DNA of 15,250 nucleotides, from assembly GCA_018896765.1 (NCBI GenBank), contig JAHILZ010000004.1:1-15250 (forward strand), given 5' to 3'. The notes below the pieces were generated by a model that saw only the letters and a program-made list of their open reading frames with translations, was not told the origin of the DNA and did no database searches. Source of the DNA: Patescibacteria group bacterium (lineage in GTDB: Bacteria > Patescibacteriota > Minisyncoccia > JAHIHE01). Position numbers and translations under genes: made by a program. Positions 1 through 6,527 of this stretch are shown in pieces; the first letter of the stretch is position 1, and every line of letters begins with the position of its first letter.

Positions 1-64
1 TATTGCAATTTCATCTCGTTCGCTTTGCTTAAAATGCCCAAGATTTTTACTTCTTTTTTTTCAT
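1..64 (-). other. Possible 5' end of a minus-strand gene running off the left edge, out of frame with its ATG
   Basis: Read on the minus strand, the first bases give an open frame encoding KEVKILGILSKANE and continuing off the window. The only nearby ATG (minus, 64-62) is followed by a run of eight A and then reads ATG AAA AAA AAG AAG TAA. One extra A in that run would join the ATG to the open frame as M-K-K-K-E-V-K-I. A TTG inside the open frame is an alternative start. Only about 20 codons are visible, so neither the product nor its reality can be settled. It would be divergent from the 94-aa gene that follows. Confidence 0.25.
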
Positions 65-142
65 TATATTTTTTTATTTAAAAATTAAAAAGCCGATTTT
101 ATTTTATCATAGTGTTCGGATTCAGAAAAGAATCTGCCTAAG

Positions 143-427
143 ATGTTTAATAAAAAAAATACAGGAGAACCCGCAGAGATAAAAGACATACCAGATGGAT
201 ATTATACGATACTTAGCACTCTCGAAGGAATGGTGAACTATAGAGGAGAGTCTTCTATAGATAAAGAAAAAACATACCCTAGATTATTCATAATAAAGAG
301 GTGTGATCCCATTTTTGTAAGTATTAAAACGGAAGATATAAAGGATATTGGTATCATACCAAACAATCTTAGTAGACTGGATGATTTAATGATCGAAAAG
401 GGTAAAATAGTAAAGATTAGTAGCTAA
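143..427 (+). CDS. Small hypothetical protein, 94 aa
   Basis: I do not recognise this protein. It is a complete ATG-to-TAA frame of 94 residues with no signal peptide or membrane segment, so it is predicted cytoplasmic. The sequence alternates short beta-like stretches (DGYYTI, RLFIIKR, PIFVSIK) with charged turns and ends in a Lys-rich tail (EKGKIVKIS), which suggests a small beta-rich domain. It has single Cys and Trp-free composition. Codon use leans on ATA and AGA more than the neighbouring rluF-like gene, possibly a sign of separate origin. No Shine-Dalgarno motif precedes the ATG (CTGCCTAAG-ATG). A good hairpin terminator 10 bp after the stop supports it being a real, separately transcribed unit. 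Confidence 0.6.
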   Translation: MFNKKNTGEPAEIKDIPDGYYTILSTLEGMVNYRGESSIDKEKTYPRLFIIKRCDPIFVSIKTEDIKDIGIIPNNLSRLDDLMIEKGKIVKISS

Positions 428-436
428 TTATATAAA

Positions 437-465
437 GCTCTTCATTTTTTTGAGGAGTATTTTTT
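437..465 (+). terminator. Rho-independent terminator after the 94-aa gene
   Basis: An 8-bp stem (GCTCTTCA at 437-444 with TGAGGAGT at 451-458, including two G-U pairs) closes a T6 loop and is followed by ATTTTTT. It lies 10 bp past the stop at 427. Confidence 0.65.
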
Positions 466-478
466 ACGCAAAATTTTT

Positions 479-507
479 TTGACAATCAGGCGGGGAAATT
501 ATAGTAT
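479..507 (+). promoter_or_regulatory. Putative sigma70-type promoter for the rluF-like gene
   Basis: A perfect -35 box TTGACA (479-484) is followed, after 17 bp, by TAGTAT (502-507), a 4/6 match to TATAAT. It sits just after the upstream terminator. Transcription would start near 514, leaving about 185 nt of leader that contains the inverted repeats at 526-684. Confidence 0.5.
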
Positions 508-525
508 AAAGCTATAAATGATGAA

Positions 526-684
526 ATAAAATTTTGAATTTCCAATTTTGAATTTTGATTGAATTTCGAATGATTTAATGTTTTATACCCAACTGCTTAT
601 CTAATGTCGTTGTATACCCTTTAGCGGTATAAAATTAAGAAATTCGAGTTTGATTCAAAATTCAGAATTCAAAATTAAAAATTA
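526..684. repeat. Nested inverted-repeat element in the rluF leader
   Basis: Two AT-rich arms built from AATTTTGAATT-like units (about 526-572 and 637-684) are imperfect inverted repeats of each other. Between them lies a second, exact 9-bp inverted repeat, TTTTATACC (581-589) and GGTATAAAA (626-634). The whole block lies between the candidate promoter and the start codon at 699. It could be a small non-autonomous (MITE/REP-like) repeat or a structured 5' leader. There is no gene in it. The motif GAATTCAAAATT seen here (666-677) recurs at 4191-4202. Confidence 0.5.
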
Positions 685-698
685 GTAAGCTTAAAATT

Positions 699-1397
699 AT
701 GCTTTATCCCGTAAGAATAAATAAATATTTAGCCGATAAAAAAATTTGCAGTCGAAGAGAAGCTGATCTTTTGATTAAACAAGGAAAAGTGACGATAAAC
801 GGCAAAAAAGCCGAGCTGGGAGAGATGGTGCGGGAAGCCGATAAGGTAGCGGTGGAAGGGGATTTGAAAAAGCTTGTTTATTTGGCTTTCAATAAGCCGG
901 AAGGAATAATCACGCACAGTCCCCAAGGCGATGAAGTTAGTATCGGTGATATTTTGAAATTTAATCAGGAAGTTTTTCCCTTGGGCAGGATTGATAAAGA
1001 TTCACGCGGGCTGATTATTCTAACCAATGACGGGCGGATGACCGACAGATTATTGAATCCTTTAAATGTTCATGAGAAAGAATATGAAGTCAAATTGGCT
1101 TTGCCGATAAGCGAGAATTTTTTAAAACAAATGGAGCGGGGGGTCCGATTGGACGGCGGATACACCACGCAAAAATGCAAGCTAAAAAAACTGGATGATA
1201 ATTCTTTTTCCATAATTTTGACCGAAGGAAAAAAAAGGCAGATCAGGCGGATGTGCGCGGCTTTTGGTTGCGAAGTCGTTGATCTTAAAAGAGTTAGAAT
1301 TATGAATATCGCGCTTGGCAAATTACAGGAAGGGCATCATCGGATAATTTCAGGCGCGGAATTGGAAGAGTTTTTAGGGAAATTGGAGTTAAATTAA
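699..1397 (+). CDS. rluF: RluF-like 23S rRNA pseudouridine synthase (RsuA/RluB/E/F family)
   Basis: This 232-aa enzyme is predicted to isomerise a specific uridine in 23S rRNA to pseudouridine. An N-terminal S4 RNA-binding domain (about residues 5-50: RINKYLADKKICSRREAD...GKVTING) precedes the catalytic domain. The signature GRIDKDSRGL is at 96-105, with Asp99 as the expected catalytic residue. LTNDG (108-112), HEKEYEV (125-131) and EGKKRQIRRM (176-185) are the other family motifs. The combination of GRxDKDSxGL, HEKEY and the C-terminal RIMNIALGKL resembles E. coli RluF more than RsuA or RluB, but the exact target site cannot be read from sequence. Length is normal for the RsuA family, slightly shorter than E. 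coli RluF. No Shine-Dalgarno precedes the ATG. It converges with the next gene, with 16 bp between stops. Confidence 0.9.
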   Translation: MLYPVRINKYLADKKICSRREADLLIKQGKVTINGKKAELGEMVREADKVAVEGDLKKLVYLAFNKPEGIITHSPQGDEVSIGDILKFNQEVFPLGRIDKDSRGLIILTNDGRMTDRLLNPLNVHEKEYEVKLALPISENFLKQMERGVRLDGGYTTQKCKLKKLDDNSFSIILTEGKKRQIRRMCAAFGCEVVDLKRVRIMNIALGKLQEGHHRIISGAELEEFLGKLELN

Positions 1398-1413
1398 TTA
1401 AGCAAAATAATTT

Positions 1414-2511
1414 TTAATTTAAAACCTCGGTTTTTAAGACTGGTTCTGTATCGACTCGCGTCACATTAAAACGCAGTCGGCCGATGAGTTTGTGGTCGGA
1501 GGTTTCTATGTTTACGCGCCATTCGCCGGGCGCGATATTTTTTATGTAGGAATAAGTCCTGTATCCGCCGTCGCGACCGCCGGCAGCGATTATGTTATCT
1601 ATGCGATAAACGGCAGTCCACTGGCCGGAAGCGCCGTCATATTTTTGCCAAACATGGACAATATTATTTTTAAATTCCGCCGGAGAAAATATGGCGCTGT
1701 GAGCGTATGCCCAGCTGCCTTTTACCGCGTGAAAATTTTCGCGCAGTGAAAAATAATTGAATAATCCTTTTTTCTCGCCTTCCACGACATATTTTCCCGA
1801 ATCGTTTCGATAGATAGAATGATAAACCCCCGCTTCTTTGAGAGATAGGGGAATTGGCGGAATTAGATTTAAGAAATATAAAATATTTGTCGCGAGATAT
1901 ATGCCTGCGATGGAATACATAAGTATTTTTTTGCTTTGCTTAAATTTTTCTTTGGCTATAAATTTTAATCCAAGGAGAAAAAGAAACAAGATTACTAAGC
2001 TTATCGCGCCGCTTATTAAAAATATATCCCATCCGATCCGATGAAAAAGCACAGGTACGATAAAAATAGTGAAAGCAAGAAGCGACAGGAAGAAAAGCCC
2101 TATTTGAAAAGCAAGACGAGCATAATGTTTTTTAAGCGATTCGTTGGCGACAAAAGCGATTAAAAGGATAAAAAGAAACGGCCATGTGTCCAGAATGGTG
2201 GAGCTTCTGTAATAAAAGACAATAAATGCGCTTAAAAGTCCGCCAAAGAAAAATTGCAGGATATTGATATGCCAAAAATGCTTTTTGGAAGCGTCTTTAT
2301 CATCCATTGCTTCATTTTCCTGGAGATTGATCAAGATAATGAAAATCGCAATGATAATGAAATGCGCTCCAACCCAAAGATTCTCCCAAAAAAGATCCAC
2401 GCGCTTGAGCGTAATCGCGTCAAACACGAAACCGCCGACCAGCGATACTGAAGATACAGGCCGCTCGTATCGGCCGTACCAGCCGGTTATTTGGGTTAAG
2501 GAAAATTTCAT
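1414..2511 (-). CDS. Polytopic membrane protein with C-terminal DUF2914 domain
   Basis: This 365-aa protein has six or seven predicted membrane segments in its first 220 residues (about 45-62, 83-101, 108-124, 132-153, 160-182, 195-216, with a weaker one at 22-34). A soluble C-terminal part follows. The segment from about 285 to 352 (NNIVHVWQKYDG, WTAVYRI, GGRDGGYRTYSY, PGEWRVNIET, GRLRF) matches my recollection of DUF2914, a beta-rich domain of unknown function found attached to membrane regions. It is presumably an integral inner-membrane protein with the DUF2914 domain on the outside. The start ATG at 2511 has no clear Shine-Dalgarno. It is transcribed divergently from the SPFH gene, with 164 bp between them. 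Function unknown. Confidence 0.8.
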   Translation of the reverse strand: MKFSLTQITGWYGRYERPVSSVSLVGGFVFDAITLKRVDLFWENLWVGAHFIIIAIFIILINLQENEAMDDKDASKKHFWHINILQFFFGGLLSAFIVFYYRSSTILDTWPFLFILLIAFVANESLKKHYARLAFQIGLFFLSLLAFTIFIVPVLFHRIGWDIFLISGAISLVILFLFLLGLKFIAKEKFKQSKKILMYSIAGIYLATNILYFLNLIPPIPLSLKEAGVYHSIYRNDSGKYVVEGEKKGLFNYFSLRENFHAVKGSWAYAHSAIFSPAEFKNNIVHVWQKYDGASGQWTAVYRIDNIIAAGGRDGGYRTYSYIKNIAPGEWRVNIETSDHKLIGRLRFNVTRVDTEPVLKTEVLN

Positions 2512-2612
2512 AAAAATTATATTGAATATGAATAATTATCGCGCTTGAAGTTTTTTGCGCGGGATTGGGTTCATTTTAGCATATAATTTAATTTTTACCA
2601 TACAGCGATGTC

Positions 2613-2640
2613 TTGCAATTTAATATTTATGTGCTAATAT
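2613..2640 (+). promoter_or_regulatory. Weak candidate promoter for the SPFH gene
   Basis: TTGCAA (2613-2618), 16 bp, TAATAT (2635-2640): each box matches consensus at 4 of 6 positions. It lies 36 bp upstream of the ATG at 2676, inside the 164-bp divergent region. The region is so AT-rich that chance matches are likely. Confidence 0.3.
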
Positions 2641-2675
2641 TAAAATAATATTAATTATTAACAAAGCAAAAAAAT

Positions 2676-3500
2676 ATGCAATATGATTTTACGCAAGGAA
2701 TAACTTCTTCGGCAAAATTTATGAAAACAGCAGTGTTAGCGTTTATTGTTTTTATGGCGATAACTATTTTGAATCCTTTTGTAATAGTCGGCGCCGGCGA
2801 GCGCGGAGTAGTGCTTACATGGGGCGCGGTAGGCGATACAATTTTAGACGAGGGTTTGCATTTGGTGGTGCCAATAATGCAAAAAGTAGCGATAACCGAT
2901 GTAAAAATCAAAAAACACGAAGTTCAGGTAGTAGCCTATTCAAAAGATCTTCAGACGGTGGATACTGTCATTGCTTTGAACTATCATGTGGCCACCGATA
3001 GCGTAAATAAACTTTATCAGGAAATTGGGAGTGATTTTCAATCAAGAGTCATTGATCCAGCTATTCAAGAAAGCGTCAAAGCGACAACTGCTTTGTTTGC
3101 GGCGCAAGATTTGATCGAGCAGAGACCCAAGGTAAAAGATGAAATTAAAAAACATTTGTTTGATAGATTAAGCAGTAAATATATTGTAATAGATGATTTT
3201 AGCATTGTGAATTTTGATTTTTCGGAAAATTATGAAAAAGCGGTGGAGCAGAAACAAGTTGCGCAACAGCAGGCCTTAAAAGCGGAAAATGAATTGAAAA
3301 GAATAAAAATAGAAGCGGAACAAAGAATTGCCCAAGCGGAAGCGGAAGCAAAAGCGATTCAGATTCAAGCGCAGGCGATTACTCAGACAGGCGGAAAAGA
3401 TTATGTCCAATTAAAAGCGGTAGAAAAATGGAATGGCCAATTGCCGCAAAATATGATTCCCGGCGGCACGGTTCCTTTTCTGGATCTGACATTTAAGTAA
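2676..3500 (+). CDS. Prohibitin-like SPFH/Band 7 membrane protein
   Basis: This 274-aa protein is membrane-anchored near its N-terminus (hydrophobic segment about residues 18-40, AVLAFIVFMAITILNPFVIV). An SPFH/Band 7 domain follows (about 40-200: GERGVVLTWGAV, LDEGLHLVVPIMQKV, VVAYSKDLQTVDTVIALNYHV, VIDPAIQESVKATTALF). A Glu/Ala/Gln-rich coiled coil follows (about 205-250: EAEQRIAQAEAEAKAIQIQA). The order and the C-terminal ending (VPFLDLTF) are those of prohibitins. These form ring assemblies at the membrane and, in characterised systems, modulate FtsH-type proteases or membrane microdomains. No FtsH gene is visible here. It is a single-gene unit ended by the strong terminator at 3568-3603. 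There is no Shine-Dalgarno before the ATG. Confidence 0.92.
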   Translation: MQYDFTQGITSSAKFMKTAVLAFIVFMAITILNPFVIVGAGERGVVLTWGAVGDTILDEGLHLVVPIMQKVAITDVKIKKHEVQVVAYSKDLQTVDTVIALNYHVATDSVNKLYQEIGSDFQSRVIDPAIQESVKATTALFAAQDLIEQRPKVKDEIKKHLFDRLSSKYIVIDDFSIVNFDFSENYEKAVEQKQVAQQQALKAENELKRIKIEAEQRIAQAEAEAKAIQIQAQAITQTGGKDYVQLKAVEKWNGQLPQNMIPGGTVPFLDLTFK

Positions 3501-3567
3501 AAATTAAAATAAAGCGGAATTTATATTATTATAGGTTGAATATATTGTATTAAAAAGAAAATCTGGC

Positions 3568-3603
3568 ATACCCCCGTATTTATAAATATGGGGGTATTTT
3601 TTT
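3568..3603 (+). terminator. Strong Rho-independent terminator after the SPFH gene
   Basis: A 14-bp stem of ATACCCCCGTATTT with AAATATGGGGGTAT (one G-U pair) has a two-base loop and is followed by a T7 tract (3597-3603). It is the clearest terminator in the window and separates the SPFH gene from the envelope run. Confidence 0.9.
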
Positions 3604-3692
3604 GTTATGGTTAGATTATAGACTGCTTGATGCGGGCCATTGTTTTTTTAAAGGAAAAGTGCTAGGATTTTTATAAATGTGGGACGCTTGTT

Positions 3693-4160
3693 TTGGAAAA
3701 AGATAATCCTTCCGGATTGCCGGAAAATGCTGATGAACTCAAGATCCCTGTAAAGTATGAAGCAGGAGTTGAAGGAATGACAGTAAAAGCATATTTCAAT
3801 AATAGTAATATGGATCCTGAATTTTCCTGCAATAAAGTATTTCCGGTTGAGAGATTGGTTCCTAAAACTCAGGCTGTGGGCAGGGCTGCGCTGGGGGAGC
3901 TTTTAAAAGGTGTTACGGAGTCCGAGAAAAATGCGGGATTTTTTACCAGTATAAATTCCGGGGTAAAGATCCAAATCCTGACAATTGAAAACGGCATAGC
4001 TAAAGTTGATTTTGACGAGCGGCTGGAGTTTCAGGCCGGCGGCTCTTGCCGCGTCGCGGCGATCAGGGCGGAAATAACAGAAACGTTGAAACAGTTTCCG
4101 ACAGTAAAAGATATTATTATTTCCATTAACGGCCGCACCGAAGATATTTTACAGCCGTAA
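3693..4160 (+). CDS. GerMN-domain protein, 5'-truncated (Gmad2 and signal region missing)
   Basis: The frame encodes a GerMN domain (about residues 30-150 of 155: VKAYFNNS, FSCNKVFPVERLVPKTQAVG, FFTSINSGVKIQ, GIAKVDFDERL, GGSCRVAAIRAEI, SINGRTEDILQP). The domain is named from the spore-germination protein GerM but is common in extracytoplasmic proteins of non-spore-formers, where it is probably envelope-related. Such proteins normally begin with a signal or membrane segment and often a Gmad2 domain. Here neither is present. The only possible start is TTG at 3693, because an in-frame TAG lies at 3663. The codons just upstream (GGG ACG CTT GTT) read G-T-L-V, which continues the family pattern 'GTLVLEKDNPSGLPENADELRIPV' as I recall it. 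I therefore read this as the 3' part of a longer gene, possibly a pseudogene. Confidence 0.75.
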   Translation: MEKDNPSGLPENADELKIPVKYEAGVEGMTVKAYFNNSNMDPEFSCNKVFPVERLVPKTQAVGRAALGELLKGVTESEKNAGFFTSINSGVKIQILTIENGIAKVDFDERLEFQAGGSCRVAAIRAEITETLKQFPTVKDIIISINGRTEDILQP

Positions 4161-4190
4161 AGCGGAAAAACACCCCGAAGACTGTTTTTG

Positions 4191-4212
4191 GAATTCAAAA
4201 TTGTTTTAATTC
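4191..4212. repeat. Short inverted repeat before the C39-like gene
   Basis: GAATTCAAAA, then TTG, then TTTTAATTC forms a nine-pair hairpin with one bulged C, ending 3 bp before the ATG at 4216. It shares the GAATTCAAAATT motif with the leader at 526-684. It has no T-tract, so it is not a standard terminator. Confidence 0.35.
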
Positions 4213-4215
4213 GGT

Positions 4216-5106
4216 ATGCAGATAACAGCAAAATCAAAAACAAGAAAACAGGCTGTCGGTTTCGCGGTTTTTGTTTTGTTCGGTTTTTTTGCCTCGGGAA
4301 TGGCGCTGAAAATGGAATTTTCTTCTCAAGCGCCGGAAGGAAATTGGAGCGAGCCATGGTATAATGACTGCGAAGAAGTATCGATAGCGATGGTTGATAG
4401 TTTTTACAATAACAGAACTTTGACCAGCGCGGTCGCGAAAAAAGAAATATTAAGAATTTTAGACATAAAAGAAAAAGCATTCGGCCCAATCCTTGAAGAA
4501 GACGCGGAAAAGATCGTTGATCTGGTAAATAATTTTTTAAACTCAAATTGGAAAGCTCGAATTGTCGAAAACCCGACGATTGAACAAATCAAAGAACAGA
4601 TAAATAATAATAATCCCGTAATATTGCCGGTGGACGGAAGAAAACTGAATAATCGATATTATACGACTACGCATTATCATGTTTTTGTAATTTCCGGCTA
4701 CGATGACGATAAAAAGGCGTTTGTTACGCAAGATCCGGGCACTTATCGCGGCAAGAATTATCAATATTCTTACGCGGTAATTGAAAGCGCGATGCATGAT
4801 TATAATTCCGAAGATCTGAGCAAAGGCAGGAAGGTCGCGATTTTTACCAGCCGGGAGATAAAAAAGGCAGAAAGTACTGATGCGGGCGATGGCGAGGTAA
4901 AAAAAGCAGATGAATCCGAGGTTAAAACAGCACTTGTCTTATCCGATATCGGCAGCGATGATTCTATTAAGGGCAATGAATCTGAAATCAATGTTTTGCC
5001 GGCGGTTTCGGAAAAAAGCGCCGAGTACGGCGGTCTTGCGAAAAGAATATGGGGTTATTGGGCTAATTTAATCGAGTGGATAAAAAAAACATATCGCGGA
5101 TTTTAA
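4216..5106 (+). CDS. Anchored C39-like (papain-fold) cysteine peptidase-family protein
   Basis: This 296-aa protein has an N-terminal membrane segment or uncleaved signal (about residues 13-30, AVGFAVFVLFGFFASGMA) and a C39-like domain. The motifs are WYNDCEEVSIAM with candidate nucleophile Cys52, the central PVILPVDGR, then THYHVFVISGYDDD with candidate His155, and FVTQDPGTYRG with Asp173. This Cys-His-Asp order fits the Peptidase_C39_2 family of extracytoplasmic cysteine peptidase-like proteins. The substrate is unknown; murein or a secreted peptide are possibilities. After about residue 215 comes a charged, Ser/Glu/Asp/Lys-rich linker and an aromatic amphipathic tail (RIWGYWANLIEWIKKTY). 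It lies 55 bp after the GerMN frame and 54 bp before the M23 start, so it is probably co-transcribed with them. There is no Shine-Dalgarno. Confidence 0.75.
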   Translation: MQITAKSKTRKQAVGFAVFVLFGFFASGMALKMEFSSQAPEGNWSEPWYNDCEEVSIAMVDSFYNNRTLTSAVAKKEILRILDIKEKAFGPILEEDAEKIVDLVNNFLNSNWKARIVENPTIEQIKEQINNNNPVILPVDGRKLNNRYYTTTHYHVFVISGYDDDKKAFVTQDPGTYRGKNYQYSYAVIESAMHDYNSEDLSKGRKVAIFTSREIKKAESTDAGDGEVKKADESEVKTALVLSDIGSDDSIKGNESEINVLPAVSEKSAEYGGLAKRIWGYWANLIEWIKKTYRGF

Positions 5107-5160
5107 TATTGAATTTTTCCAAGGAAAGTTTTTGGAAAGCGCGGCTTGGAAAGCGAAAAT

Positions 5161-6471
5161 ATGGCCGAAGAAAATAATAATCAAGAAATAAAATCTAAAA
5201 GCAAAAAAATATTATTTTTTGCCGCAATCGGCTTGATTTTTTTTGCCGCCGGCTTTTTGATTTATAAGGAATATTTTGAGCAAGGCGAGGCAAGCGGCCA
5301 AATCGCTCAGAGCGAAGAAGCTAATAATATAAAAAATAAAGAGATTTTTGACGTGGAATATATCGTTCAGGAAGGAGATACTTTATCTTTAATTTTGGAA
5401 TCGTTAAACACAAAAAACGAGGAGCGAATCAAGATAATCGAAGCTTTTGAAAAAATCTATAGCCCGACAAAAGTAAAAACAGGGAACGCGATAAAAATCA
5501 AATTCGAGGAAGATAAAAGTTCCGTCGGTAAAATGGAATACGCGATTAGCGCGGAAAAAGTTCTGATAATAACCAAAAAAGCGGAAAACGAGTGGGATTC
5601 GGAAGAAAAAGAAATCGTTTTTGATGTTAAAATCGCGAGCAAGGGCGCGAAAATCAAGAGTTCTTTGTTTGAGACGGGAAGCGAAATAGGGCTGAGCGCG
5701 GCAACGATTTTGCTTATGGCCGATGTTTTTTCCGGCGAAATAGATTTTGCTACTGACATACAGGAAGGCGATAGTTTCAAAATAATTTATGAGGAAAAAT
5801 ACCCCTCGAATTCCTCCCCTCAACTTCATTCGGGGCAAGCAGGGCAAGCAAAAGACGGCGCGCTGGCCTTGGATGGGAATATTTTGGCGGCGGAGTTTCA
5901 AAATCAAGGCCAAACATTCAGGACGTTTTATTTTGAAGACCCCGGGAATATCAGCTCTTATTTTGACGAAAAGGGGCGATCGCTTAAAAAAGCGTTTTTG
6001 AAATCGCCTTTGAACTATCGCTACATAAGTTCGGGATATACCGGCGCGCGCTATCATCCGGTGTTAAAAATTGTAACATCGCATAGAGCGATTGATTATG
6101 TGGCCGCGGCGGGAACGCCGGTAGTGACGGTGGCGGACGGCAAGATTATGCTGGCCGCATGGCGATCGGATTATGGCAATTATGTCGCGGTACGCCATTC
6201 GAATGGGTATGTTATTTACTATGGCCATCTTTCGGGGTTTGCCAAAGGAATAAGAGCCGGAATTTCAGTTTTGCAAGGACAGACGATCGGTTATGTCGGA
6301 TCGACAGGGTTTTCTACCGGCGCTCATTTGGATTATTCAATGAAACTAAATGGAGCGTATATCAATCCGCTTGCGGTAAATATCGTTGTCGGAGATCCTG
6401 TCTCAGAATCTTCCAAAGAAGTTTTTTCGGCTTACGCGGAGAAAATGATAAAATTGCTGGAAGGAATATAA
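5161..6471 (+). CDS. Anchored OapA/M23-family peptidoglycan endopeptidase-like protein
   Basis: From ATG 5161 this is a 436-aa protein with a single N-terminal membrane segment (about 17-35). An OapA/LysM-like domain follows (about 65-115: YIVQEGDTLSLILESLN), then a middle domain (about 150-285), and a C-terminal M23 domain (about 288-410). The layout resembles MepM/ShyA/Csd3-type DD-endopeptidases that cut peptide crosslinks in murein. Seen in the M23 part: SGYTGARYHP, HRAIDY (His308 and Asp312, zinc ligands), YGNYVAVRHSNG, YYGHLS (His356) and GAHLDYSM. The last motif has Asp391 where the usual HxH supplies the third zinc ligand. A TTG at 5146 could add five residues; the repeated GGAAAG before both starts makes the choice uncertain. 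A low-complexity insertion sits at residues 215-231. The gene ends at the bidirectional terminator. Confidence 0.85.
   Translation: MAEENNNQEIKSKSKKILFFAAIGLIFFAAGFLIYKEYFEQGEASGQIAQSEEANNIKNKEIFDVEYIVQEGDTLSLILESLNTKNEERIKIIEAFEKIYSPTKVKTGNAIKIKFEEDKSSVGKMEYAISAEKVLIITKKAENEWDSEEKEIVFDVKIASKGAKIKSSLFETGSEIGLSAATILLMADVFSGEIDFATDIQEGDSFKIIYEEKYPSNSSPQLHSGQAGQAKDGALALDGNILAAEFQNQGQTFRTFYFEDPGNISSYFDEKGRSLKKAFLKSPLNYRYISSGYTGARYHPVLKIVTSHRAIDYVAAAGTPVVTVADGKIMLAAWRSDYGNYVAVRHSNGYVIYYGHLSGFAKGIRAGISVLQGQTIGYVGSTGFSTGAHLDYSMKLNGAYINPLAVNIVVGDPVSESSKEVFSAYAEKMIKLLEGI
5802..5855. repeat. In-frame hairpin-bearing insertion inside the M23 gene
   Basis: CCCTCGAAT (5803-5811) and ATTCGGGG (5828-5835) form an eight-pair inverted repeat with one bulged base. 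They are followed by a near-duplicated GGGGCAAGCAGGGCAAGC. The stretch codes for a Ser/Gln/Gly/Ala-rich linker (NSSPQLHSGQAGQA) that interrupts the usual EEKY...KDGxILAAEF junction of this protein family. It has the look of a small repeat inserted in frame. Confidence 0.4.
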
Positions 6472-6476
6472 ATATT

Positions 6477-6508
6477 AAAAAACACCCCGATTTTTAGGAG
6501 TGTTTTTT
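6477..6508. terminator. Bidirectional terminator between convergent M23 and thioredoxin-fold genes
   Basis: AAAACACCCC (from 6479), a short loop, then GGAGTGTTTTTT (6497-6508) form a stem with one mismatch, a T-tract on the plus strand and a matching A-tract upstream that serves as the T-tract on the minus strand. It lies between stops at 6471 and 6528. Confidence 0.65.
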
Positions 6509-6527
6509 ATATTACGCGCGGGAATTT

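Noticed and set aside
3630..3665. ATG at 3630 as the true GerMN start with readthrough of TAG at 3663
   Set aside because: The frame is correct, but the 11 codons before the TAG do not resemble a signal peptide or the Gmad2 domain, and nothing suggests UAG recoding.
4166..4189. Possible terminator after the GerMN frame (AAAAACA...TGTTTTT)
   Set aside because: The stem is seven A/T-dominated pairs with a large loop, and the T-run is part of the stem rather than following it.
4031..4546. 171-codon frame on the minus strand
   Set aside because: It lies antisense across the GerMN and C39-like genes, both of which have clear domain matches. Its translation is basic and low-complexity with no recognisable motif.
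5404..6057. 217-codon frame on the minus strand inside the M23 gene
   Set aside because: It is antisense to a gene with strong domain support. The translation is Phe/Arg-rich, as expected from the complement of Lys/Glu-rich coding sequence.
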